Shown here in pieces: positions 22,517 to 34,631 of a DNA stretch of 64,000 nt. The DNA lies in NCBI RefSeq assembly GCF_945859685.1, contig NC_079147.1, positions 143,244,645-143,308,644 on the forward strand, read 5' to 3'. Source of the DNA: Eupeodes corollae. Its lineage: Eukaryota > Arthropoda > Insecta > Diptera > Syrphidae. The position numbers and the translations under genes were made by a program. The stretch's first letter is position 1; every line of letters begins with the position of its first letter. The notes under the pieces were generated by a model that searched no databases, was not told the DNA's origin, and saw only the letters and a list, made by a program, of their open reading frames with translations.

Positions 22517-23365
22517 TATTAACTTCCCAAAGGATGTTATTGTAATCGGTAAGATTGGTCGAATTGAAAAATATGGCATTTCTTAACGTTTCAAGGTTTC
22601 TATAGACTAAATAGAAGATTTTTCGAGAGATGTATGTTTTTGCCATGTTTTGAAAAATATGGCATTTCTTGACGTTTCAAGGTTTCTATAGACTAAATAG
22701 AAGATTTTTCGAGAGATGTATGTTTTTGCCGGCCATATCTCAAGAACCAGTAGAGTCATCGACTTCAAATAAATTTTGTTAAAAACATAATAACACAGAA
22801 AGATGGAGAAAGGACTATTGAGCAGTTGGTTTTTTTTTTAATTGCAATGGTAAAAAATCCAACTGCTCAAGGGTCCTTTCCCCATCTTTCTGTGTTATTA
22901 TCTCACTAACCAATAACACTAGCTATTTCTATGTATTGTGACGTGGTACCAAACTTTTTTATAAGTAAAAAATCTGAAACAAATATTTTACGAACAAAAA
23001 ATGGTTTTATGTTCAAAATAATTGTATGCATTAAAGAATAACGTTTTTTGACATTTGGTAAAATTTTGAGAAATATCGAATGTACAGTTAATTCTACATA
23101 AAATAAAAACGTGAGTAAAACATTACTAAAAGTTGGTAAAAATTGATTTTCGACTTAAATATTATTCCAAAATCAAGGGTATTGACTTAAAATTAATTTG
23201 ATCTAATAGAAAATATTGTTTTTAACATTCAGTTAAATTTTTGGAAAGATCCAAAAGTTATTTTTTTATAAAAATTAAAATCTACAAAAAAAATGTAGAC
23301 TGTTTGTTTTCCAAAAAATAAAAAACTTAAAAAAAAAACATTACTAAAAGTTTTTAAAAATTGAT
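22517..23365. repeat. Dispersed repeat family G, copy 2
   Basis: Begins ttaacttcccaaaggatgtt, like copy 3 at 23433. It contains an 86-bp tandem duplication (units starting ttgaaaaatatgg at 22564 and 22650) and a foldback at about 22787-22900. It then continues into the repeat units with gttggtaaaaattg. Confidence 0.7.
22787..22900. repeat. Inverted repeat (foldback) in repeat G copy 2, arms ~49 bp
   Basis: The left arm starts taataacacagaaagatgg and the right arm ends ccatctttctgtgttatta. The loop is about 15 bases. The arms cover a different part of the element from the foldback in copy 1. Confidence 0.8.
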
Positions 23366-23432
23366 TGATTTATTCTCAGTTTACGACAGTGGGGCACGGT
23401 TTTTATACAATGATTTTAATCCTTCTTTATGT

Positions 23433-24660
23433 ATATTAACTTCCCATAGGAAGTTATTGTAATGGGTCCGATTTGTCAAACTGAAAATTTTGACATTTCT
23501 CGACGTTTAAAAGTCCCTAGAGTCGAAATAAAAGATTTTTAGAAAGATGTCTGTACGTTCGTACGTCCGTACTTTCGCGACGTTTTTTTCGTCGTCCATA
23601 GCTCAAGAACCAGAGGAGATATTGATATCAAAAAAAAAAATTTGAAAATTTTAGTAAACCCTAAATATCTTACAAACCAAAAACGCTAGACTTGAATTAA
23701 ATTTTATATAACGTGATATCAAAGAAGTATATTTTTTGAAAAAAATCCATTAAACAGTTTTTTTTTTAAATCAAAAAAACTGAAAAAAAAATTCGTCACC
23801 TCCAAAATTTTACGACTAAAATATGATTTCATATCCAACACAATTTTATGCAATAAAAATAATGTTTTTGACATCTGATAAAATTTTGAGAAAAATCGAA
23901 CTGACTGTTTTTTGTATAAAAAATAAAAATCTAAAAAAACATTACTCGAAGTTGGTAAAAATTGAATATCGATTCATAAAATCTTTTCAAAAACTTGAAA
24001 TTGAGGCTTCAAACTTATTTTATCTTATAAAAAATATTGTTTTCAACATAAGGACAAATTTTGAGAAAAATCAAATTGACAGTTTTTTACAAAAATAAAA
24101 ACCTAAACAAATGTATAAAAGTTGGTAAAAATTGATTTTCGACTCAAATATCTTTTCAAAAATCGTAGGCTTTTAACTACTTTTATCTTTCAAAATTTCA
24201 GTAACATTTTGAAAAAAATCTAATTGACAGTTTTTGTACAAAAAATTAAAAACCTAAAAATAATTTAACAAAAGTTGGTAAAAATTGGTTTTCGACTAAA
24301 ATATCTTTTCAAAAATTTGAAATGTTGGGTTAAAAATAATTTTATTTTATAAAAAATATTGTTTTTAACATTCGATAAAATTTTGAAAAAAATCGAATTG
24401 ACAGTTTCTTAACAAAAAAATAAAACTTAAAAAAAAACAATACTAAAACTTGGTAAAAATTTACTTTCGACTCAAATAGTTTTTTAAAAATTAAAAATAT
24501 TGGCTTCAAACTTATTTTATTTCACAGAAAATATTGTTTTCGATATTCAGTAATTTTTATATAAAAATCCAACAGTCCGTTTTTTTCATAAAAAATAAAA
24601 TCTACAAAAAATAGTACGCAAATTTGGTAAAAATTGATACGAGTACATATAGACAAACTT
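23433..24660. repeat. Dispersed repeat family G, copy 3, with ~173-bp tandem units
   Basis: Starts ttaacttcccataggaagtt, then gtacgttcgtacgtccgtac and tagctcaagaaccag as in copy 1. Units anchored by a (gt)tggtaaaaatt block lie at 23951, 24121, 24273, 24450 and 24623 (spacing 152-177 bp). No coding capacity. Confidence 0.75.
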
Positions 24661-24737
24661 TTAAGCAAGACCAATCGACAGACGGGATGGGAAGCTATCA
24701 GTGTGGGTCGCATCCCAGCCTCTTTTTTTTTTATTGT

Positions 24738-24781
24738 AGTAACCGTAGCGTATAATGGTTAGTGCGTTGGACTGTCTACAT
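24738..24781 (+). repeat. SINE S1 head fragment (A-box half only)
   Basis: gtagcgtataatggttagtg followed by cgttggactgtc matches the 5' end of S1. The B box and body are missing. DNA joining it at about 24782 leads into the Jockey-like LINE fragment. Confidence 0.6.
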
Positions 24782-24789
24782 CTTTTCCT

Positions 24790-26325
24790 GTACGACAACC
24801 GACTGACAGTTAAAGACAGAGACAAAGAACTCTTTCGAGTGACCAAACAATAGAAACCTGACAAATACAGAATTTGACCAACAATAACAACGGATGGACG
24901 AAGCAATTAAACGAACAATGGAACGGACAGTTCCAAAGTACAAAGAACAGGACCAAATGAACGTCTACAGCAACTCGTCTACAGACGCACTACGTAGGCA
25001 TAAGAGTGGCTTACTGACAAGACTCAAAGGGAGCTGCTTTCCAGCAAGTGTACAAGGTGAATGTTAGCATTCGCCCCAACCACGACTTGGAAAACAAAGC
25101 CCTACTTCATCACTTTTACCTTCGAAATGATATGACACAATGGCGATCTGAGAACCGCGGTTTCATGCGGTTCGGTGACGATTCCTTGGAAATGCCATAA
25201 TCGCCGAGCAAACGGGACCAAGTCCCTTATTAGTGTCAAAGGTTGAGTAACAGCAGGTGTGTCAATGGTATATCCAACGTTATACTAAGACATTTACCGA
25301 TCTAGGCAATTGACATTTACACCACACCCTTCAATAATGCACTGAATAATGCATATTATCCAGTGCATTGCAAGACCGCTGCGGACAATAAAACAATTCC
25401 GGATAAACAGTTCGGGTTCAAGGCGGGTCATGACACAATTCATGCTGCGTCTAAACTGGTTTCTGATATCCAATGGAATAAATCAAAACAACAATGCACA
25501 GGTGCTGTTCTGGTTGATTTAGAAAGGGCTTTTGATACAGTATGGTAAGAGGATCTTTACCTAAAACTGTGCAGGCTTGGCATAAGCAAGCCATTGTTGT
25601 ACATACTTTATGATATGCTTAACGGTAGAAAGTTTGTTGTCAAAAGTGGCAATGTAACTTCTACCACAACATTCTCAATTAAAAATGGTCTTCAACAGGG
25701 AGCGGTGAATTCGCCGATTCTCTTCAGCATTTACACCAGCGATCTGATAGGTAGTCTTACAAAGGCAATTGCGTACGCCGACGATCTAATTGCGTACAGA
25801 ACGGCCCGAAAAGTTGAGGTTATAAGAATTCTCTTGCAGTGTAATTCCGACAAGATTCAGCGATATTGTGATGACTGGAAACTGAAAATAAGTGTCCAGA
25901 AGTCGACGACAATTTTATTCGGGACTCCGTTGGCTTGGGCCACGAGGGATAATTGCAAGAATTGGCGCTAGATGGTCATCGTTGATCTTCACGGGCAGTG
26001 ATTAGCGAGCAAAAGTGTAATGAAGTACCTCAGTATCTGGTTAGATCAGTATTTATATTTCGCCAGACATATAAATGCTGCTCTGACCAGGACCAGAGGA
26101 GCCTTGACTCTGACGAAACGGCTGTTTTACAACAGTCGGCTTGACCCCAGAGTGAAGGTAATTTGCTACATGGCCCTCATACGGCCGATGATCATTTATG
26201 GCTGTCCCGTGTGCCCCTTTCCTAATGGAAAAGTTTCGGGTGTTCGAGCTGCAGTGTTTACGACGCTGTACCGGCTTTATAAAGTTATTACTCTTAACCA
26301 TAGTCATTCTTTCAAATAACAACCC
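24790..26325 (+). mobile_element. LINE family B (Jockey-like), copy B1: RT fragment
   Basis: Starts in the pre-RT region (DALRRHKSGLLTRL near 24985). It continues through HFYLRNDMTQWRSENRGFM and then the RT: DKQFGFKAGHDTIHAASKLV (25393), GAVLVDLERAFDTVW (25504-25548), LQQGAVNSPILFSIYTSDL and intact AYADDLIAYR (about 25770). The thumb follows as KYLSIWLDQYLYFARHINAA. Frameshifts separate three open pieces. It matches copy B2 (43.7-48.7 kb, minus) closely. Confidence 0.8.
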
Positions 26326-26439
26326 GTTTACTTCTGGGACTTTCCTCGTAGAGTATAAATAAACTTAAATTCATTAAAGAGTTCAACATAAAATGAGACT
26401 TTTATTGAAAACAGTTATTGAGGTAAGTTTTCCAACCCT

Positions 26440-26880
26440 TATTTCTATTGTTTCGCAGTGGACACGAGAAAAGATGGTGCCAATTATGATGAAGAGAGTG
26501 ATGCTTTAAGGCAGGATTCATCTTCAGATGGAATCTAGTCAATGTGTGGTACATTTAAATCACCTAAAAATAAAATATTGTTGTCAGAGTGGGACAAATT
26601 GATAACAAAGCCTTATGCCAAGGAGATGTCGCTATAAACAGACTCTTAACTTTTTGGAGGGATGTAAACTTTGTGTAGACTTCGAACTCTTCACTGGAAA
26701 ATTCTGTGTCGAAAAAGCTTGAATTGACCCAAGTTTCTGTTAAAACACATACACCGTGTGGGAATTGCGAGTAAAGAAAGATGTCAGAAGTCTTACTACA
26801 AAGTCCCCTTACGTTTTTCCTGAATAACGTTTACAAATTGTGCACATTTATTATCAAAGTAATAGTTCCGCTCCATAAAG
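26440..26880 (-). mobile_element. CR1/L2-like LINE endonuclease fragment (family E?)
   Basis: Minus-strand frames read SQFPHGVCVLTETWVNSSFF, FSSEEFEVY and LGDLNVPHID. These correspond to the ETW and GDFN motifs of an APE-type endonuclease. Which LINE it belonged to is a guess; family E lacks its endonuclease elsewhere in the window. Confidence 0.6.
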
Positions 26881-26899
26881 CTAACAAAAATATATTTAT

Positions 26900-27110
26900 T
26901 TAAGAAAACTTTTGCTGAACGCATTATCTCACGTCGCGTCGTGGTCCTGTTGCGTGGCCTCGAAGTTCGTGCGATTTAACAGAACTGGACTATGTTTTGT
27001 GGGGTTATGTGAAGTGCCGATAATCCTAAGACCATTGACGTTTTACGGTCCTAATTCCTGCCGTGCAGCAGCGGCTGCCACATGATGGCTACCCCTTATG
27101 TTTTTCTATG
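26900..27110 (+). mobile_element. Mariner-like transposase C-terminal scrap
   Basis: Frames give RSSCDLTELDYVLWGYVKCR, matching the DLTPLDFFLWGYVK stretch that precedes the C-terminus of mariner-like transposases. Nothing of the N-terminal half is adjacent. Confidence 0.6.
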
Positions 27111-27229
27111 AAATAGCTAATATCATGGCCATATACGATACGCGTTTTTATATTCTTGAAAACCACAGGTCTAGAAAACCAATCCTCAAAAATGTTCGCA
27201 TCAAAAAACTATTCAGTAATAAGTAAAAA

Positions 27230-27955
27230 GGGCTTGGTGGAGGTATGTACTGTGAACGACTAAAATTGAGTCTCTTATTCCAACTTTTCAATCATTGTAG
27301 AGTGTTTCAGACGGAACATTTAGCGATAAAAGAAGTCTTGTCCTGGCTTAAAGAAAAACGTGATATCAACATCTGACATCCGTATTTTCTCAGATAATCA
27401 GGCCGCTATCAAATCTTTGTACTCTGTCTCTATAAACTCAATAGCAGTCTATAACTGAAGACCATCTCTAATGGAGAACAGCAGTTTAATATTCATCTTT
27501 GCTGGGTGCCAAGCCATAGAGACATTCCAGAATTCATTCATATGTTAGATGAACTCACCAGGAATGGTACAGTACAACCCATTCTACTCGTACCAGGTTT
27601 GGCAAATGCTGGAATACCAATCGATACATGTAAACTATTACTATGAAGGAGGTAAAAGCGATCAAGGTGCTTGCTATCTTTAAGCATATTAGCTCGATAA
27701 TCGGTTTCATGCTGTCTACATATATACAGTCATACAGTCGAATAGAAGAAGCTGTATGGATGAGGAAGAAGAGGAAACAGTTCTTCACTTTCTCTGTACA
27801 TGTTTTGCTCTATAACTCAAAAATGCAAAAATTACCTAGTAGAATTCTTCTAACGGGTTTTTCAATTGGCGCTGGTAGACTTTGGCACGTTAGACGTGGT
27901 AGCCCTTTACAGATGACTGTTCTACGTTTGGTGGCAACGATGGTTCAGTAAACAA
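27230..27955 (+). mobile_element. LINE family D (LOA-like) RNase H domain fragment
   Basis: VFQTEHLAIKEVLSWLKEK precedes FSDNQAAIKSLYSVSINSI (in shifted frames), then WVPSHRDIP with DELTRNGTVQP (about 27510-27575). These are RNase H motifs: the E helix, SDNQAA, and the WVPSHxxI-GNxxADELA signature. EEEETVLHFLCTC follows near 27760. The same domain occurs at 41.7-42.0 kb. Confidence 0.7.
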
Positions 27956-28640
27956 TCTCCCAACACCCTTACGTTCAAGAAACGCAAGAGCGGCCGAGAA
28001 AATCACCGCGGTCTGTGAAACTGTACAGTAGAAGTCGAGGCAGTCTATTCATCGCCCTGCACAAGAACTCGGCTTTTCGCAGACTTCAATATGGCGAATT
28101 TTGAGTCGGGATTTAGGTCTACAACCGTACAAGATCCAACTGACCCAGGAGCTCAATGTTCATGACCATAGGCAAAGCCGTTTGTTCACTGACTGGGCTT
28201 CGAATCGCTTGGAAGAGGAACCCAATTTTGGCCAAAAATTTATGTTTGGTGACGAGGCGGATTTTTGGATGAATGGCAAGCAAAATTTCAGTATATGAGA
28301 CGAAACCAACCCACGCCAGGTTTACCAGGTGATGAAAAAGTTACCATTTAGTGTGGATTTTGTGCCAGCCGCGGCGGCGTAATTGGTCCATACTTTTTTA
28401 AAAACGACGTTAGTGAGGCGATCACCTCCAATAGCGAGCGCTACATAATGTTGATAACTAACTTCTTGTGGCCCAAATTGAACAATATGGACCTAGACGA
28501 CAGAAGAACGGTGTCATGTGCCACACAGCGAACACCACGATTGACATATTGCATGAATGATTTGATGGTAAGCGGTAAGGTTATCTCTCGCAGAGGTGAT
28601 GTTTATTGGCCACTAAGGTCACATGTGATTTGACCCCTCT
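27956..28640 (+). mobile_element. Mariner-like transposase relic
   Basis: LGFSQTSIWRILSRDLGLQ, LFTDWASNRLEEEPNFGQK and GDEADFWMNGK (28101-28298) carry the helix-turn-helix and first catalytic aspartate. GGVIGPYFFKNDV is readable near 28380, then LDDRRTVSCATQRTPRL where the second catalytic D (normally in QQDGA) is lost. Stops and frameshifts throughout. Confidence 0.75.
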
Positions 28641-29675
28641 AGACTATCTATGCAAAAACCACAATTTACTGACACCCTAAACATGAATATAACACAGGCC
28701 ATCGCTCAAATTCAGCTGGATCTATGCCCCTATAAGTCCCCTCAGGGACCTTAAGGATAAGTTACGATGAATCCATAAAATCTTCATCAAATTGCCATTT
28801 GACTCTTAAGAATGTTTTACAAGTCAATCATTTGGTTTTAAAAAATGTCTGCTCTTCAAACTGCTTTCGAGCTAAATAAAACTTCTCAAAGTTGTTAAAA
28901 TCTGGCAACACTATTTTAGTGTCATTTCCTTCCTTTCCTTTTTGAATATGAATAATAATAATAAAATCACGTTCTTTATTATTTTTAAATTGCAGAACAG
29001 AAGGAAATGAAAATGCGAGTAGCTATATACCATAAAATATGACAAATGAGTTTCAAATAAATTTAATGGAAGCTAACGCATTTGATCATTCAAAAAAAAA
29101 ACTAAAAACATACATGGGAAATGTCGTGGGTACAAATGGCTGACATAGCAATATGCTTTCAGGATACAAGGAAGGATGTTTTTGATTTCTTATTCTTTGA
29201 ATGGCTGACTTATGGAAAACATTATTGTCATTTCTTTTAACAATGAATGATTTGAAATTTCTCACGCTTGGTTGTACGTACCCCTTAAGGTTCAAAAATA
29301 TTAATATGGTGTTTTTTTCGGAAAGGCTATTTGTTGTATAGTACGATTTTGAATGCATTACAAATACAACATCGGCAGTAGGATTATGGCCGATGGAAGG
29401 TGGAGTAGAATCCTAATATGAATGGATCTTTGAGGTCTATTCCAGTCTCGAATTCAATTCGGTTACTTTTGTGCTTAGAGGTTGGATTCATAACTGAATT
29501 ACATTTCGATGGATGTAGTTATACTTGTAATTTTCCATTGGCAAAAAAATCGATCTTTGTAATCTTGTTTGAGAACTCCGTATTTTCAAAGAACACATAG
29601 CCAATAAAGATAAAAGATGAAGGCCTCGAATTCGAATTTTTGATCTTTTCCGCAGGACTTTCCTTAATGTGATTT
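28641..29675. other. Region without a recognised gene
   Basis: AT-rich. A 90-codon minus ORF at 29086-29358 and a 60-codon plus ORF at 29418-29600 resemble nothing I know. Confidence 0.3.
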
Positions 29676-29679
29676 TTGG

Positions 29680-30300
29680 TATATTGTTCTGATTATAGTT
29701 TTGGAGAAAGGCTAAAGACGCTCACAAACATATGAAGGGATATGTTTTATAATTTTAACAAGATCGCCTTTTTGCAGGTTCAGCTATATGACCACCCAGA
29801 TACGAGTATTAGGTATACTTTCCTCTTCCCAAACTTGCTTGATAACCTGTTTCATGCACTTTACTGAGACATCAACTCACATAATTGTAGAGTTCCATAT
29901 GTAGGCCATCGGACCTCCTTAATGATGGTTACTGGGACTATGTTTTCATTGAATGGTATCATGGTTTCAATATTCGTCAACATGATGCCCATTCAGCAAC
30001 TGCTTAAAGTGGTACTTAAAGAAGTCTACAAATCCCTGTTCTTCGATGACGAGATTTCCTTCGATATTTTGAAGGGTCTGCATGTCGTTTTTATAACAAG
30101 ATGCCATATGTTTGGCAGTTTTGTAGAAAAAGCCGGTTGCATGTGTTGGTGGCGTTGCTGCACTCCTCGAAATACCTGTACTGAGAAGCTGCGGAAACAA
30201 AGAAATCTTACTTCCAAAGAATTTTCCATGAAAAAAAGAGTAACAAAAAATGACTGACTTCATCAATTCAAATCTCCCTAGCTTAGTTCGATGCAAAATG
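29680..30300 (-). mobile_element. LINE family F (RTE-like) fragment: linker and RT start
   Basis: The minus ORF 29967-30296 reads HATGFFYKTAKHMASCYKND and GFVDFFKYHFKQLLNG, the EN-RT linker style. It is followed by QVIKQVWEEESIPNTRIWVV and QKGDLVKI, resembling the IPxxWxxxxVxPIxKKGD block at the start of RTE-type RTs. No active-site block is visible. Confidence 0.5.
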
Positions 30301-30880
30301 ACGCAGTTGACCTTTTGGACTTATGATAAGAAATGTATAAGAACTCTGAATCAGATTGAGATCTTACCCCAAATCGTTGAATAATTTTTTCTATACAATT
30401 TGAAGTCGAAAAAATGCGCAAAAAGTAGTGTTTCGAAAAACATTAAATTAACAATTAAATATTTTTTTTTTAAATTATTCATCCAAATAATTGCAAAGCA
30501 TATTATAAAAACAAAAAACGTTTCGAAATAATTGTTCTAGTTGAAGGCACACCAATAACCCAAAATGAATAATTTTTTCGATTACTCGAGCTCCAGATAG
30601 TTGTGAATCCAGTGAACTAGAAAGTTTTGCATTATACACCCACTCGAAAATGAATATTGTTGCATAAACGGGCCATTCCGCGGCGGATCACCCGGCACTT
30701 GATGAAACTGAAATGCATGAGGTTCAATGTTACTCGCCGGTAGTCACAGTAACTTAAGTGTATATTTTATTTCCCATGAAGCTTTAGGACAAAAAGTAAC
30801 TTTTATCATTTCGCAGATATTGATTGAAGTACATTTTGCAATGAACCTCAGTGTTTGTTTTATGGAAATCGCAACCAAGA
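30301..30880. other. Spacer
   Basis: AT-rich with long A/T runs near 30470. No gene seen. It may include the lost left end of the piggyBac relic. Confidence 0.3.
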
Positions 30881-31246
30881 CGGGATTCCGATAATTATGA
30901 GTTGGAGTTTGTGGCTTCCGGTTCGGATGAATATATTCCAGCTGAGGGAAATTCAAGCAATTCTGAATAACTCGGAGATCACAACATATTGATAATTTTG
31001 GCCTTATGGTTACAGAAGAGGTCTATCAGCTAATTGACACCGAAAAAAATCCCAATTCCAACCAATTATTACGGAGCACTACTATATCGCGTACTTCTCA
31101 TGCGAAGGAATGGCTTAAGACCAACGCACAGGTGATACAAAAATACCCTGAAGTAGGGATGCATATGCGAATTGTGAAAAAACGATCTATTGCTCACTAT
31201 TGGAGTTCTGACAATTTTTTTCAAAAATTCATTCGAGTTGCAAGTG

Positions 31247-33380
31247 TTGCTTACTTACTTACTTAGGTCCTCAGACCTGTTAAGTCCGTAAGGAACCCCT
31301 TACGGGGCATAGGGCCTCTACTACGCCTACGCGCCATCGTGTACGGTTTCGGAGATGTGTTTCAGCCCCCTCCAACTCTTGCCTAGTGACGCTGATTCCG
31401 CCTCGACTAAAGTGCGTCATGTGCTTCTCGGTCGTCCAGCTCTTCTTCCTTCTTGTGTGAGCGGATTCCACTGCATTGCGTTTCCTGCAATGCAGTCGTT
31501 ACCTTTTCGAAGCGTACGTCCAATCCATTGCTACGTATTCGTATTATAGATTCTATAGGTTCCTGACCTGTTCTTCTATTTAGGGTCTCATTTGATATGT
31601 GGTTTGACATCTATTCATGAAGTTTTGCAGCTTTCTTGTTATGTCTGAAGTAACCTTCCAAGGTTCCAAGTGCTGCACCCATAAAGAAGCACAGATTGGG
31701 CATTTGTGCGAAATAGTCTTAGCTTTGTTTTAAGCTGATAGAGTTATTCCTCCAATAATGACAGCATACCGAACGCCACTTTTGCTTTGCGGATGCAGCA
31801 GATGACCTTAATTGGTTCCGCCTTCGATGGAAACGATACTTCCAAAGTATTGAAAGCTCTCCACTTTTTCCGCCGATTGCGAGAGGTTGGTCGGGTTCCG
31901 AGGCTGATCATTTATGATTTGCCGGAATTCAGCCCCACAACATGTGCTTATCTTTCCACACTTGTTGTCATTTGATGGAGATCCATGATCCTATGAGAGA
32001 GTAAGCAAACATCGTCCGAGTAATCCAAGTGCTTTAAATAGCATGTCAAAGTCCATTGCATCCCTCCGCTACCTGACAAAGCTGAGCGCAGTAAATCGCT
32101 TAAGAATACAACCCTGTCTGACTCCGCTTCCGATTTCAAAATCATCTGACAACTTACCATCGTGCAGAACGTGATACTTGGATCCATCATATGTTGCTTT
32201 AATAAAAGGAATTCGTTTTTCTGGGATGCCTCTCCTATGCAAAACTTATCAGATATACTCCCTGTTGAAGCAATCAAAGGCCTTTTCGAAGTCGATGAAC
32301 AGCAGGTGTAGTAGTAATGGATATTTAACGCACTGTTCAATAATGATTCCTAGGGTATTGATATGATCAATACAGGAGGATCCAGCGCAGAATCCTGTTT
32401 GTTCGGCATAGAGTTTTGGCAAGGGTAGGTAGGACGCAAACTCCTCTCCAGTTTTCGCACGATAATTCCCTTCATCCACTCTAATTTAAATAAATTGGGT
32501 AGCGCAACAGTCCGTTGAGAACTATGGCCTAGTGACTTACAACTCTCAACCATTCCTGTGTGCGAGTACTGTTGTCAAGGATGGAGGGGACTTTCCGGTT
32601 TAAGCCGAATCCGTACGGCAAATTTAAAAAAGCACTTCTTATGACAAGAATTACTCTTTGAGAATTTGTCAACTAATCGCAAGAGGCAGTACCCGGGAAA
32701 TAAAACTTCAGATGGCTCCACTCATTGCTTATTTTATGAGCGGATAAAGCAGTTCCCTTGATGACGTTGGCGCTGCTTGTAAAAGCTCTGCGGAAATTCA
32801 ATCAAGTCCTATCGCTTTGTTGTTCTTAAGTGCTTTAATTGCGACAACGATTGGATTCGGTGATTAGGTATCGGCTGCACGTTTTTTGGAATCATTCGGT
32901 TTAAAATCGATGAAAAGTGTTCTTTCCACCCTCTGACTTTCTCATCGACCGAACTAATCACAGTACCGTCTACTTCTTTCAACAGGTATTGCTTTGAGCT
33001 GTGTGCACCGGTCAGCTCACCTGATTGCAGCATCTTCTGCTTCTTGCACCAATACGTTGAAGTAGTTACGCTTGTCACACTGTGGTGAACCTCTATATTT
33101 TTAAGGCGATACGAGGACTCCAGCTTATTTCTTTCTTCCCCTTGTGCAGCAGTTATTCGAGCCTTTAACTGTTTGCGTTCGTTGATCCTTGCACAAGATT
33201 CTTCTGAAAGCCAAGTGTTGTTGCTTCCTTCTTTCCGACCGACTATTCTGTCAGAACGTGAAATGAAAACATTTTTCACAGCATTCCAATGGTGTTTTAT
33301 GTCGTCATGTATTTCGTGTGACTAGTGGTCCCTAAATTGTTGACGGGTCGTGGGATCCTTTAGTCCGTTGGATTTTCGAA
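31247..33380 (-). mobile_element. RTE-like LINE (family C'), inserted in the piggyBac relic
   Basis: Target duplication caagtg at 31241-31246 and 33381-33386. The minus strand runs from the linker (WLSEESCARINERKQLKARI at about 33200; VRGWKEHFSSILNR at about 32900) to the RT: AEQTGFCAGSSCIDHINTLG and LFIDFEKAFDCFNREYI (32249-32479), and LDYSDDVCLL (about 32010). The C-terminus is ARRGGISVTRQELEG-like at 31.3-31.5 kb. The 3' end is a TAAG repeat (gcttacttacttactta in plus orientation). 5' truncated: no endonuclease. Split by a SINE at 32483-32713. Confidence 0.8.
32483..32713 (-). repeat. SINE S1, 5'-truncated, inside LINE C'
   Basis: Begins taaataaattgggtagcgc (tail and 3' end) and runs through gcctagtgacttacaactc and gagaatttgtcaac to caagaggcagtacccgggaa. 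The tRNA-like head is missing. A short duplication tccactc flanks it (left end near 32478, right near 32722). Confidence 0.75.
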
Positions 33381-34000
33381 CAAGTGATGTTGCGGAATAG
33401 ATTTATGTTGTTACTGAAATTCGTTCACTCTGCGGACAACTCAACTATTGGTGATTACCGTTTGATTAAAGTAAGTGGACTTTTGGAACTACTTGAACAA
33501 AACTTCGTCAAAGCCAGAAGACCGAAAGACATTTTGACAGTAGATGAATTAATGGTCCCGTGGCGCAGTAAGCTGTGAACTATTTTGACTTATTTGATCA
33601 AATAGTGAATTCCTTTTAGAAACATAAGCTGTGAATACATTGGTTATTTATGGGAAGAATGAGACCTGCTCAATTTTAAAATTCAGAAAATCTATTTGCA
33701 AAGCCTTGTGTAACCCTGTCTTGAAACTGGAAGCACATGCTTTCACATCCAAAACTAAGCATATTACGAAGGAAACTGAAGCAGAGATTCCAGAAATATA
33801 AAATAAGAAAACGATTTGCGGTTTGTTGTAACAATATAAAATTGAAGACAGAAACGCTACAGTCACCAATTAAATTTCCTGAAGAAGTTGTTGAGACCGT
33901 CTCTTTCTCTCATTGTATGTTTAAGCATACAAAAGAATCTTACGAGTACTTCCAGTACCGATTAACGAGCAAGATAAAAATACAAATTTACTAATTTTCC

Positions 34001-34629
34001 ACTGACTCAGCATAATAATAATAATTTATTACACGAAATTGTATTAGTTAAGTTATCTTATCGTCCGTCTGTAGTTCTCACAAGGCTTCATTAATTCACG
34101 TTTTATCGAGTCGTATAAAAACTTGTATGCATATTTATCTTATACCTACAACCTAAAAGTTAAGAATTGAAAATATTTCATTTTGCTCAAAAGTTTCTAA
34201 AGTCTAGGTAAACAGGACTTTCCTTGCTTCTATTTATATAAATCATTCAAGATATAATCCCCTATGGTATCCTTTATAACAATTCCTTTATCTATCTGGA
34301 TAAGTCTAAAATCTTTAAAAACACTAAAATTTCATTACGAAACCAAAATCGAAGTCGAAGTAGTCTTAAAAAAACAAACAACAGGGTGCTCGTAAATTAT
34401 ATACCAGATACAAGTATAAGACTCCAGCTCTTTTGCGGGCTTTTGTATGTATACTCGTATAAGCTTAAAAAGGAGTCAGTCCTTATTCTTATATCGTTTG
34501 GAGTGTTGCATGGTAGGAATAATACGTTTTATGTTATTGTTTGGATGACGCCACCTATTGCCATAAAACTACAATTTATGAAACCATAAAAGCAGAGAGT
34601 TTCTCGTACGGATGCATATACTATGCATA
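34001..34629. other. Spacer
   Basis: AT-rich. Only a 67-codon plus ORF at 34386-34589, which resembles nothing I know. Confidence 0.3.
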
Positions 34630-34631
34630 TA

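Larger units (their letters stand above)
30885..34000 (+). mobile_element. piggyBac-like transposase relic, interrupted by a LINE
   Basis: The left part (30885-31246) has the acidic N-terminal stretch YELEFVASGSDEYIPAEG and, after frameshifts, IVKKRSIAHYWSSDN. The right part (33381-34000) reads VMLRNRFMLLLKFVHSADNS, then RRPKDILTVDELMVPWRSKL. This corresponds to the piggyBac (DDE_Tnp_1_7) core, where DExM carries the first catalytic aspartate. The halves join in frame across the LINE at 31247-33380: left GAGTTGCAAGTG meets ATGTTGCGG. Downstream 33590-34000 is badly broken. No terminal inverted repeats identified. Confidence 0.75.

Noticed and set aside
24738..24781. A tRNA gene half
   Set aside because: Matches the head of SINE S1 and lacks the B box.
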